A DNA stretch of 64,000 nucleotides, taken from positions 124,001 to 188,000 of the forward strand of contig NZ_AJVC01000001.1 of the NCBI RefSeq assembly GCF_000261365.1. The letters are read 5' to 3'. The stretch comes from Herbaspirillum sp. GW103. Its GTDB lineage: Bacteria > Pseudomonadota > Gammaproteobacteria > Burkholderiales > Burkholderiaceae_D. Within the stretch, counting starts at the first letter, position 1. Every line of letters begins with the position of its first letter. A program made the position numbers and the translations under genes. The notes beneath the pieces were generated by a model. It was not told where the DNA came from. It searched no databases and saw only the letters and a program-made list of their open reading frames with translations. Below, piece after piece: positions 48,456-55,954 of the stretch.

Positions 48456-50507
48456 TCAGGGCGTGCGGATATGATCGATCAGCGCGATGGTGGCTTCATC
48501 CGGCGGCGGAGTGAGCAGGCTGACGATGACCATGGCGGCGATGCCGACCGGCACGCCGAAGATGCCTGCCGAGATCGGTGCGATATGGAACCACTGCCCG
48601 GCCACGCTGCCGCCGAAGGAGGGATTGGTATGCAGCATGTAATACACGCACATGAGGAAGCCGCAGACGATGCCGGCAATCGCTCCGGGCTGGTTGGCGC
48701 GTTTCCAGAAGACCCCCAGCACCAGTGCCGGGAACAGCGTGGAGGCTGCCAGCGAAAAGGCTGCGCCGACCATGGAGAGGATGTCGCCCGGTTTGAGCGA
48801 GGCCGCATAGGCCGCCAGCAAGGCCACCACCAGCAAGAGCAGCTTGGAGATGGTCACGCGCTTCTGTGTGGAGGCGCTCGGGTCGACCACCTTGTAATAG
48901 ACGTCGTGCGAGAGGGCATTGGAGATGGTCAGCAGCAGTCCGTCCGCCGTCGACAGCGCCGCGGCCAGGCCACCTGCGGCCACCAGTCCGGAAACGAAAT
49001 ACGGCAGCCCGGCGATCTCCGGCATGGCCAGCACGATGATGTCGCCATCCATGGAAATCTCGCCCAGCTGCACCAGTCCGTCGTGGTTGAGATCATGGAT
49101 GGAGACCAGCGGATTGAGCTTGTCCATGTTGGCCCAGTAATACACCCAGTCCGGCAAATGGCTGTAGCTGCTGCCCACCAGCGAGGTGTAGATGTCGTAT
49201 TTCACCAGTACCGTCAGCGCCGGCACGGTGAGGTAGATCAGCATGATGAAGAACAGCGTCCAGAATACCGAACTGCGCGCCCCCGCCACGGTGGGCGTGG
49301 TGTAGTAGCGCATGAGGATGTGCGGCAAGGCGGCGGTGCCCAGCATCAGGCAGAACACCAGCGCCAGGAAGTTGTTGCGCTTGATGTCCGAGCTTTGCTG
49401 GTCGCGCCCGGGGAAGGGTTCGGTCTGCGACACCGGTGGCTGCGCTCGCGCCAGATTGGCCGCACGCGCCTCGGTCCATTTGCGTTCGGCTTCCTCGGGC
49501 GACTTGGGATAGGCCGACAGCGCCCGGCTGGCGGCCTTGATGTCGGCCAGCGAGGCGTGCGTATTGCGACGCACCTGGTCGGCGTGGTTCTGCGCTTCCA
49601 CGCGGCCGTCAAGCCAGGACTGCGGCAGGTGCTTCAGGCGGCGGTCGTAGTCATCGGCCTGCGCCTGGAAGATCTGACGCACTTCCTGTTCCTTGGGATC
49701 ACTCTCCAGCCGGTGTTCCAGCGCCGAGAGCTTGGGCAGCACCGCGCCATAGGCCACCGGCGGTACCGGTACGGTGGCATGCTTGGCCGACAGCCAGATT
49801 ACCGGGATCAGGTATGCCAACAGGATGATGATGTATTGCGCCACCTGGGTCCAGGTGATGGCGCGCATGCCACCGAGGAAGGAGCACACCAGGATGCTGG
49901 CCAGTCCGAGGAAGATGCCGATGGAAAAGTCGATGCCGGTAAAGCGCGAGGTGATCAGGCCCACGCCATAGATCTGCGCGACCACATAGGTGAAGGAGAT
50001 CAGGATGGTTGCTGCCACCGCCAGGATGCGGATCACGTTCACACCGTGGCTGCCGGGTTTGCCCGGATAGCGCGCGGCGAGGAAATCGGCGATGGTGTAT
50101 TGCCCGAACTTGCGCAGGTAGGGTGCGATCAGCAAGGCCACCAGGCAGTAGCCGCCGGTCCAGCCGATGATGTAGGCCAGGCCGTCGAAGCCCTGCAGGT
50201 AGAGGCCGCCGGCCAGGCTGATGAAGGTCGCCGCCGAGATCCAGTCGGCGGCGGTGGCCATGCCGTTGAACAGCGGCGGCACGCGTCGTCCGGCGACATA
50301 GTATTCGGGCACGTCGGAGGTGCGGCAGACCACACCGATGCCGGCATACAGGCCGATGGTGACGAACAGGAACAGATAGCCGATCCATGAGCGCGGCATG
50401 CCTTCGTGCTCCAGGATGGCCAGTACGCAAAGGAAGATGATGAAGCCCAGCGTGTAGAGGCCGTAGTAACGGCACAGGCGCCGGAAGAAATCCTTGTTAC
50501 TCTCCAT
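48456..50507 (-). CDS. Sodium:solute symporter (VC_2705-like, acetate-permease related)
   Basis: A 683-aa sodium:solute symporter with 13 or so predicted spans. Family segments include DVPEYYVAGRRVPPLFNGMA, AADWISAATFISLAGGLYL, YTIADFLAARYPG, VSGLVAAGGLAAALSTADG and ISNALSHDVYY. Related proteins take up acetate or other short carboxylates. Between about 250 and 365 there is a charged non-membrane insertion. At 472-483 DLNHDGLVQLGE fits the EF-hand calcium loop pattern. The ATG at 50507 is chosen because AAGGTGAG lies about 9 nt upstream. It overlaps the DUF4212 gene by 11 nt. The pair forms one transporter, and a two-component system sits at the head of the operon. Confidence 0.9.
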   Translation of the reverse strand: MESNKDFFRRLCRYYGLYTLGFIIFLCVLAILEHEGMPRSWIGYLFLFVTIGLYAGIGVVCRTSDVPEYYVAGRRVPPLFNGMATAADWISAATFISLAGGLYLQGFDGLAYIIGWTGGYCLVALLIAPYLRKFGQYTIADFLAARYPGKPGSHGVNVIRILAVAATILISFTYVVAQIYGVGLITSRFTGIDFSIGIFLGLASILVCSFLGGMRAITWTQVAQYIIILLAYLIPVIWLSAKHATVPVPPVAYGAVLPKLSALEHRLESDPKEQEVRQIFQAQADDYDRRLKHLPQSWLDGRVEAQNHADQVRRNTHASLADIKAASRALSAYPKSPEEAERKWTEARAANLARAQPPVSQTEPFPGRDQQSSDIKRNNFLALVFCLMLGTAALPHILMRYYTTPTVAGARSSVFWTLFFIMLIYLTVPALTVLVKYDIYTSLVGSSYSHLPDWVYYWANMDKLNPLVSIHDLNHDGLVQLGEISMDGDIIVLAMPEIAGLPYFVSGLVAAGGLAAALSTADGLLLTISNALSHDVYYKVVDPSASTQKRVTISKLLLLVVALLAAYAASLKPGDILSMVGAAFSLAASTLFPALVLGVFWKRANQPGAIAGIVCGFLMCVYYMLHTNPSFGGSVAGQWFHIAPISAGIFGVPVGIAAMVIVSLLTPPPDEATIALIDHIRTP

Positions 50508-50781
50508 GCCAGGGCTCACCTTGTTCACGTCTGACCAGTTGTTCGATGCGGCGCATGCGGCGCAGGTAGATCACCACGATGGCCAGGTAGACCAGCATCA
50601 TGCCCTGCGCGGCCATGTAGAAGGAGATCGGCCAGCCGAACAGGTGTACCTGATCCAGCTCGCGCGCGAAATAGATGAAGAAGAACGTGGCCAGGAACCA
50701 CAGTGCCAGCAGCCAGGCCGTCATGCGGCGAGTGCGGTGCCATTGGTTGCCGGGGTCGTTGGGAGGGGCGCCGTGGTCCAT
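50497..50781 (-). CDS. DUF4212 small membrane subunit of the symporter
   Basis: A 94-aa protein with two predicted spans (MTAWLLALWFLATFFFIYFA and FYMAAQGMMLVYLAIVVIYL) separated by RELDQVHLFGWPIS, the typical core of DUF4212. These proteins are encoded directly before VC_2705-type sodium:solute symporters and are thought to be a small subunit. The gene starts 1 nt after the histidine kinase stop and overlaps the symporter start, which ties kinase and transporter into one transcript. It ends in a basic and acidic cytosolic tail. Confidence 0.9.
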   Translation of the reverse strand: MDHGAPPNDPGNQWHRTRRMTAWLLALWFLATFFFIYFARELDQVHLFGWPISFYMAAQGMMLVYLAIVVIYLRRMRRIEQLVRREQGEPWHGE

Positions 50782-50782
50782 G

Positions 50783-52369
50783 TCAGGTGATGTCGTCGAA
50801 GAAGGGCGTGTGCGGCATCATGCGAAAGCACACGCGAAACAGGCTGCCCGGGTAGCGAGGATCGGTACTGCGCGGATTGTGCGTGACCTCGACTGCGGCC
50901 TCATGCTGCTGCGCAATCTCGCGCACGATGGCCAGACCCAGGCCGCTGCCGGTGCTGGGTGTGCCGAGGATGCGATAGAAGCGCTCGAAGACGTTGGTGC
51001 GTTCGGCGGCCGGGATGCCGGGACCGTTGTCTTCCACTTCGAGGATGGCCAGGCCACCGCCCTCGTCGGTACGGGCGCGCACCGTGACCCGGCCATTGCC
51101 ATCGTGCGGTGTGTAATGCAGGGCATTGTCCAGCAGGTTGGACAATAGTTCGCGCAGCATCACCGCATTGCCGGTGATGAGGATGGGGTGATCGGGCTGC
51201 TCGAAACCCAGATCGATGCGCTGGGTGAAGGACATCGGCACCCAGTCCTGCACCACGCTGCGCGCCAGTTCGTTGAGTTCCAGCGGCAACATGCCACCGG
51301 ATTGTGATTGCTGGTTTTCGGCACGTGCCAGGGAGAGCAACTGATTGACCAGGCGGGTGGCGGTTTCCGAACTCTTGGCCAGTTGCTCCAGCGAGCGGCG
51401 CACGTCGTCCTGGTCCTCCTGGCGCAGCGCCAGTTCGGACTGCATGCGCATACCGGCCAGTGGGGTTTTCATCTGGTGCGCAGCATCGGCGATGAAGCGC
51501 TTCTGGATGGCGATGGTCTGCGACAGCCGCGCCAGCATGTCGTTGAGCGAGCGCACCAGGGGCGAGATTTCTTCGGGGACCTGGCCGGAATCGATGGGGG
51601 AGAGATCATCGGGGCGGCGTGCGCGGATGCGTTGCTGCAATTCCGACAGCGGAGACAGCCCGCGCGAGAGCGCGAACCACACCAGCGCCAGCGCCACCGG
51701 CAGGATCACGAACTGGGGCAGGATCACGCCCTTGATGATTTCATTGGCCAGCTGGGCGCGCTTTTCCAGCGTCTCGCCGACCTGCACCGTGGCCAGGCGC
51801 GGCTCGTGCTGGGCAGCGCGCTGGGCCGGGCTGCGGCGCAGGTCTACTTGCAGGGTGGCGATGCGCACGTCGCTGCCGTGCAGGATGTCATTGCGGAACT
51901 GCACCGTGCCCAGCGTGGCGCGCTCATCTTCTCCAGGTGGCTGGGGCATGTCGACGTCGCCCTCCACATATTCGCCGTTGGGGCCGGTGACCTTGTAGTA
52001 GATGTTGTCGATGTCATCGGCCCGCAGCAGGTCGCGCGCCGACACCGGCAATCTCGCCACCACCTTGCCATTGACTTCGGAGACCTGCTGCGCGAGCACG
52101 GTCACGCTGTCTTCCAGGGCGCGGTCGAAGGGCTGGTTGGCGATCGACTGTGCAATCAGATAGGTGATGGCGATGCTCATCGGCCATAGCAGCAGCAGCG
52201 GCGCCAGCATCCAGTCAAGGATCTCGCCGAAGAGCGAACGCTGGATGCGTTCGACCGGCTGCGTGGCCAGGGCGGCGCGGCGTTTCTTGCGGGGGGCTGG
52301 GGCGGCAGGCGCCTCCTGTGCCGGCTCGGCAGGTGAGGCAGCCGCAGGGGAGGGATCGCGCGCGGTCAT
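50783..52369 (-). CDS. Sensor histidine kinase of the symporter operon
   Basis: A 528-aa membrane kinase. A Pro/Ala-rich N-terminal tail (1-40) precedes TM1 (about 52-75); a periplasmic sensor of about 135 residues fits the 2CSK_N type; TM2 is at about 213-237 and a HAMP domain follows. H298 in FIADAAHQMKTPLAGM is the phosphorylated His. The HATPase domain has the N box LLSNLLDNALHYT, the G1 box VEDNGPGIP and the G2 box GSGLGLAIV. The class is that of TctE/QseC-like kinases, which often sense carboxylates. Encoded between its regulator and the symporter genes, it probably controls their expression in response to the transported solute. Confidence 0.92.
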   Translation of the reverse strand: MTARDPSPAAASPAEPAQEAPAAPAPRKKRRAALATQPVERIQRSLFGEILDWMLAPLLLLWPMSIAITYLIAQSIANQPFDRALEDSVTVLAQQVSEVNGKVVARLPVSARDLLRADDIDNIYYKVTGPNGEYVEGDVDMPQPPGEDERATLGTVQFRNDILHGSDVRIATLQVDLRRSPAQRAAQHEPRLATVQVGETLEKRAQLANEIIKGVILPQFVILPVALALVWFALSRGLSPLSELQQRIRARRPDDLSPIDSGQVPEEISPLVRSLNDMLARLSQTIAIQKRFIADAAHQMKTPLAGMRMQSELALRQEDQDDVRRSLEQLAKSSETATRLVNQLLSLARAENQQSQSGGMLPLELNELARSVVQDWVPMSFTQRIDLGFEQPDHPILITGNAVMLRELLSNLLDNALHYTPHDGNGRVTVRARTDEGGGLAILEVEDNGPGIPAAERTNVFERFYRILGTPSTGSGLGLAIVREIAQQHEAAVEVTHNPRSTDPRYPGSLFRVCFRMMPHTPFFDDIT

Positions 52370-52418
52370 CGGTTCTCAGCGCGCGGCTGTCGGGGCCAGT
52401 GCCGCGCAGGGCGCGCCG

Positions 52419-53129
52419 TCAAGCCGCGCCGCTGGAGACTGCCAGCGGTGCGGCACCGGTCTCGGGCAGCTTTTCCAGGCAATAGCCGAGTCCGCGCACG
52501 GTGGCGATGCGTACGCCGCCGACCTCGATTTTCTTGCGCAGACGATGGACATAGACCTCGATGGCATTGTTGCTGACTTCCTCTCCCCATTCGCACAGGT
52601 GGTCCACCAGCTGTTCCTTGGAGACCAGGCGACCCGTACGTTGCAATAATACTTCCAGCAGGCCCAGTTCCCGTGCCGACAGCTCCAGCATCTGCTCGCC
52701 GATGTAGGCGATGCGGCCGACCTGGTCGAAGGACAGCGGTCCATGCCGGATGACGGTCGGACCACCACCGGCACCGCGCCGGGTCAGGGCGCGCACCCGC
52801 GCTTCCAGTTCGGAGAGGGCGAAGGGCTTGGCCATGTAATCATCGGCACCGAGATCGAGTCCCTGGACGCGCTGTTCGACCGAGTCCGCCGCCGTCAGGA
52901 TCAGCACCGGCAGGCGCGAATTGCGCGCGCGCAGGCGGCGCAGTACTTCCAGACCGGACATCTTGGGCAGGCCCAGGTCCAGGATCAGCAGGTCGAAATC
53001 CTGGGTGGACAGGGCCGAATCAGCTTCCACCCCGTTCTTGACACAGTCGGCTGCATAGCCGGAATGGCGCAGGGAACGGGTCAGGCCGTCGGCCAGTACG
53101 CTGTCGTCTTCAGCAAGGAGGATGCGCAT
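52419..53129 (-). CDS. OmpR-family response regulator of the symporter operon
   Basis: A 236-aa regulator. The receiver (1-115) has D8/D9, phosphoacceptor D51 (LILDLGLPKMSG), a Thr in LILTAADS and Lys in YMAKPFAL. A winged-helix OmpR/PhoB DNA-binding domain follows (about 130-222, with ELSARELGLLEVLLQ, LVDHLCEWGEEVSNNAIEVY and VRGLGYCLEK). It is the first gene of a four-gene operon (regulator, kinase, DUF4212, symporter). Its target is likely the operon itself. The 288 nt upstream (53130-53417) hold the divergent promoters. Confidence 0.93.
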   Translation of the reverse strand: MRILLAEDDSVLADGLTRSLRHSGYAADCVKNGVEADSALSTQDFDLLILDLGLPKMSGLEVLRRLRARNSRLPVLILTAADSVEQRVQGLDLGADDYMAKPFALSELEARVRALTRRGAGGGPTVIRHGPLSFDQVGRIAYIGEQMLELSARELGLLEVLLQRTGRLVSKEQLVDHLCEWGEEVSNNAIEVYVHRLRKKIEVGGVRIATVRGLGYCLEKLPETGAAPLAVSSGAA

Positions 53130-53342
53130 AGGAATCGGTCAGCGGGGCGGCCCGGCTGAAATGTCTCGGATGGTTGAATTATTGTGCTGGCTTTTCATTC
53201 ATATTCCACTAATTGCAATCTCAATGCAAATCAGGGATATCCTGAGGCAGCCTGTCCTTGACGGAGGTCATCTTGTTGCCTTTAAGTGTAACAATTGAAG
53301 GCGGGTCATTGAAGTTGGGCGCTTAGGCCTTATAGTAGTGAG

Positions 53343-53389
53343 CGTCAGCAAGATTTACTTGCTGACGGCGCAATTTTTGTTGATATAAT
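53343..53389 (+). promoter_or_regulatory. Extended -10 promoter with overlapping 10-bp palindrome
   Basis: CGTCAGCAAG (53343-53352) and CTTGCTGACG (53358-53367) are a perfect inverted repeat with a 5-nt spacer. TGATATAAT (53381-53389) is a consensus extended -10 element about 30 nt before the ATG at 53418. The right arm covers the -35 position, as an operator would. As RNA the repeat would form a hairpin, but it should lie upstream of the start point. Confidence 0.6.
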
Positions 53390-53417
53390 TTCTCGCATCC
53401 ATTGCTGGAAAAATCTG

Positions 53418-53840
53418 ATGAAACGTTTGTGGGTCCTCCTGCTGATCTGTCTGTTACCGGTGCAAGTTTTTGCAGCGGTGCTGACGTACGCCAGCTCGAT
53501 GGCCGCCACCGACTTCTCGGTACCGGCCCCGGTGCAAGCCGCCGTGGCGACCCAGCATCTGGTTTCCAAGACCGTTTCCCTGTCCGACCAGGCCCCCGCC
53601 GTGGGTGAGGACCAGTCCCATGCCGCGCTCTCCGACGTGGCTGGCAACGACGACGACAGCACCGGCTATGCCGACAACGGTGAAGACTTCTCCACGCACG
53701 CCGGCATCGGTGACGAGCCCGTGCTGATGCAATCCCTGGCCATGGTGCCGCAAACCTCCCGCCTGGCGCCCGCTCTGCGTAGCGATGCCGCCCTGCAACC
53801 CCCGTTCCTGCCGCGCGCAGGACGTCCTCCCCGGGCCTGA
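53418..53840 (+). CDS. Small exported protein of unknown function
   Basis: A 140-aa protein with a clear signal peptide (MKRLWVLLLICLLPVQVFAA, cleavage near 20). The mature part is acidic in the middle (GNDDDSTGYADNGEDF) and ends with the motif FLPRAGRPPRA. There are no cysteines after the signal, no membrane span and no recognised domain. The overall plan, a short signal, an unstructured body and a Pro/Arg tail, reminds me of CzcI-like proteins of metal-resistance loci. That is a loose resemblance and no metal genes are near. It has its own strong promoter with an overlapping palindrome, so it is probably inducible. The next gene follows after 215 nt. Confidence 0.65.
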   Translation: MKRLWVLLLICLLPVQVFAAVLTYASSMAATDFSVPAPVQAAVATQHLVSKTVSLSDQAPAVGEDQSHAALSDVAGNDDDSTGYADNGEDFSTHAGIGDEPVLMQSLAMVPQTSRLAPALRSDAALQPPFLPRAGRPPRA

Positions 53841-54055
53841 TTCCGTCGCCACGCGCGACAGGACTTGCTGCGCCCGCTGAACTGCCCCTGATTGCCTGAG
53901 GCTTCGCGTCGTGCGACAGCAGGATCCTGCGCGTGTGCGACCAGCGCCGGCCTGCCCGCGCCGCTGCTGATCCCGCCGGGCACACCTGTTCCAGACATTC
54001 CAGAATCACGGCCGATGTGACCGCATCACATCATCAGAATCCTCTAGGAGATAGC

Positions 54056-55018
54056 ATGAAAAAAGCATTTGTCGCGCTGATAGTGGCGGTCATGACGCTG
54101 TCTGTTGGCATGTCGGCCGTCGAAGCCAAGCGTCTTGGCGGTGGCGGTTCGATCGGCAAACAGTCTTCCAGCGCCAGCCGTCAGGCGCAGAGCCCTGCCC
54201 CGATGCAGCAGAACCAGGCCGCCGCTGCCAAGCCGGCCGCTCCTGCTGCGGCTCCGGCTGCCGCAGCCGCCAAACCGAGCATGTGGAAGGGCCTGCTGGG
54301 TGGCGCCCTGCTGGGCCTGGGTCTGGGCGCGCTGCTGTCGCACTTCGGCCTGGGTGGCGCACTGGCCAGCATGATCAGCACCATCCTGACCGTGGCCCTG
54401 ATCGCCCTGGCGATCATGTTCGTCATCCGCATGTTCCGCCGCAAGTCGGAGTCGGCACAAGCCTCGCAACCGGCACCGGCCTGGGCCAGCGCCGCACCGC
54501 AAGCAGCTGATACCCAATCGGCCACGCCGCAGATCGGCTCCATGCTCAAGACCGACCAGTCCGCCGCAGCGACCACCCAGAGCGGTTTTGGTGGCGGTTT
54601 CGGCAACGCCGAGGCAGCCCCTGCCTACGGCATCCCGGCCGGTTTCGACACCGTGGGCTTCGTGCGCAATGCCAAGACCTACTTCATCCGCCTGCAAGCG
54701 GCATGGGACAAGGCTGACATCAACGACATCCGCGAATTCACCACCCCCGAGATGTTTGCCGAGCTGCGCCTGCAGATCCAGGAACGCGGTGCGGTCGCCA
54801 ATCAGACCGATGTGGTCTCGCTGGATGCGGAAGTGCTGGGCGTGGAAACGGTGGGCAATGATTACCTTGCCAGCGTGAAGTTCTTCGGCTTCATCAAGGA
54901 AGACCCGACCGCCTCGCCAGTCCAGTTCGCCGAGATCTGGAACCTGTCCAAGCCGGCTGCCGGTCAGGGCGGCTGGGTGCTGGCAGGTATCCAGCAGCTC
55001 GATGCAGTCCAGGCCTGA
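54056..55018 (+). CDS. Tim44-domain membrane protein
   Basis: A 320-aa protein. A signal-like N-terminus (MKKAFVALIVAVMTLSVGMS, cleavage near AVEA) precedes a low-complexity Ala/Pro/Gln region (about 35-78). Two hydrophobic segments follow (GLLGGALLGLGLGALLSHFG at about 83-102 and an adjacent one ending FVIRMF near 125), and the C-terminal Tim44-like domain (about 200-318) begins GFDTVGFVRNAKTYFIRLQ and ends GGWVLAGIQQLDAV. Bacterial members are of uncertain role; the domain binds membranes in mitochondria. The ATG at 54056 follows TAGGAGATAGC; the longer frame has no ribosome site. A strong terminator follows at 55125. Confidence 0.88.
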   Translation: MKKAFVALIVAVMTLSVGMSAVEAKRLGGGGSIGKQSSSASRQAQSPAPMQQNQAAAAKPAAPAAAPAAAAAKPSMWKGLLGGALLGLGLGALLSHFGLGGALASMISTILTVALIALAIMFVIRMFRRKSESAQASQPAPAWASAAPQAADTQSATPQIGSMLKTDQSAAATTQSGFGGGFGNAEAAPAYGIPAGFDTVGFVRNAKTYFIRLQAAWDKADINDIREFTTPEMFAELRLQIQERGAVANQTDVVSLDAEVLGVETVGNDYLASVKFFGFIKEDPTASPVQFAEIWNLSKPAAGQGGWVLAGIQQLDAVQA

Positions 55019-55124
55019 GCTCTGGGCCAGTAGCCTGCAAGAATTGGCAAGAACGTTCACGTAGTACGTATTTGTTTGGCGCGGAAGGCGGCGGTTAGTG
55101 GATGAGCGTCGCCAGTCCGTTTTA

Positions 55125-55152
55125 CCGCCGGCTTTTGCCGGCGGTTTTTTTT
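55125..55152 (+). terminator. Intrinsic terminator of the Tim44-domain gene
   Basis: CCGCCGGC (55125-55132) and GCCGGCGG (55137-55144) form an 8-bp stem with a TTTT loop, followed by eight T residues. It lies about 105 nt past the stop. Confidence 0.9.
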
Positions 55153-55270
55153 GTTCACTTCGTTTGTCATTGCGCGCCTGAATTTCTCTTCATTTCGGCC
55201 CGGAACCGCCCAGATGGCGCGGCTTTCCTCTGCGCTCCCGTCCTTTTCCTTCCTGTTGCTGCTCGCCAAT

Positions 55271-55296
55271 AAAAAAGCACCGCCTTGGCGGTGCTT
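55271..55296 (-). terminator. Intrinsic terminator of the receiver-TPR/kinase operon
   Basis: AAGCACCGCC (55275-55284) and GGCGGTGCTT (55287-55296) form a GC-rich stem with a very small loop. Read on the minus strand it is followed by a run of T residues (the plus-strand A run at 55271-55276). It lies about 50 nt past the kinase stop at 55347. Confidence 0.75.
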
Positions 55297-55328
55297 GTGG
55301 TGCTTGTGGTGCTAGTGGTGCTGGTGCC
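55291..55328 (+). repeat. Tandem 9-nt repeat TTGTGGTGC
   Basis: About three and a half copies of TTGTGGTGC, with small changes in the last two, stand next to the terminator stem. The first GGTGCTT is part of that stem, so the repeat may have grown from it by slippage. No coding role. Confidence 0.7.
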
Positions 55329-55346
55329 CGGGGACCTCCCATGGAC

Positions 55347-55952
55347 TTACGGCAGGCACAATTCGAACAGCGCACCGCCCTCGGGATGATTGGATAGCCG
55401 CGCTTCCCCGTGCCGGGTCTCCTTGTTGTGGGCGGTGGCAATCGCATTGCACAAGTCCATGCCCAGTCCGGTGGAGGGCTTCTTTTCCTGGGTGCCGATG
55501 CCGGGGCCGTCGTCGCGTACCGTGAAGATCACCCCACCCTCCGGATGCTTGCGGCAGCCCAGCGCGATCTGCGAACGCGCAAAGCGGCTGGCATTCTGGA
55601 GTGCCGCTTCCAGCGCCAGTGCCACCAGGTGTTCATCGAAGAAGCCGATGAGCGGCATGTCGGTTTCGTCCACCTGCAGCAGGATGTCACTGCTGCGGGC
55701 CACGCCGTGCTCGCGCACCAGCGCATCGAGGAAGTCCAGCGGCGAGACCGCCTCGACCTGCGCGCGCAGGCCCTGGGAGTCGGCCTTGTAGAGGGTCAGG
55801 AAGGCGATCAGCTTTTCCTGCAGGGCCAGGCAGGTGACATGGGCCTGCTGGACGCGCGGCACGTCGTCGGACAGGCGGCGCAATTCCCCCTCCAGCACGC
55901 CCAGGGAGTTTTTGATGTCGTGAATGATGATCGCGGCAAGCTTGGGATCCAT
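55347..55952 (-). CDS. Soluble histidine kinase without sensor domain
   Basis: A 201-aa protein containing only the kinase core. The start holds an H-box-like segment IIHDIKNSLGVL (H11), then a dimerisation helix region to about 85. The HATPase part has an N box (LEAALQNASRFA), G1 box (VRDDGPGIG) and G2 box (STGLGMDLCNAIA). There is no membrane span, PAS or receiver domain, so its input must come through a partner. It starts 2 nt after the stop of the receiver-TPR gene, which strongly suggests they act together. Because the N box is changed from the usual NLLxNA, catalytic strength is uncertain; it may also be a phosphatase or a Hpt-like adaptor. Confidence 0.82.
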   Translation of the reverse strand: MDPKLAAIIIHDIKNSLGVLEGELRRLSDDVPRVQQAHVTCLALQEKLIAFLTLYKADSQGLRAQVEAVSPLDFLDALVREHGVARSSDILLQVDETDMPLIGFFDEHLVALALEAALQNASRFARSQIALGCRKHPEGGVIFTVRDDGPGIGTQEKKPSTGLGMDLCNAIATAHNKETRHGEARLSNHPEGGALFELCLP

Positions 55953-55954
55953 GG

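Noticed and set aside
48285-50390. 701-codon plus-strand frame opposite the symporter
   Set aside because: Gln/His/Asp-rich antisense shadow; the symporter on the minus strand is unmistakable.
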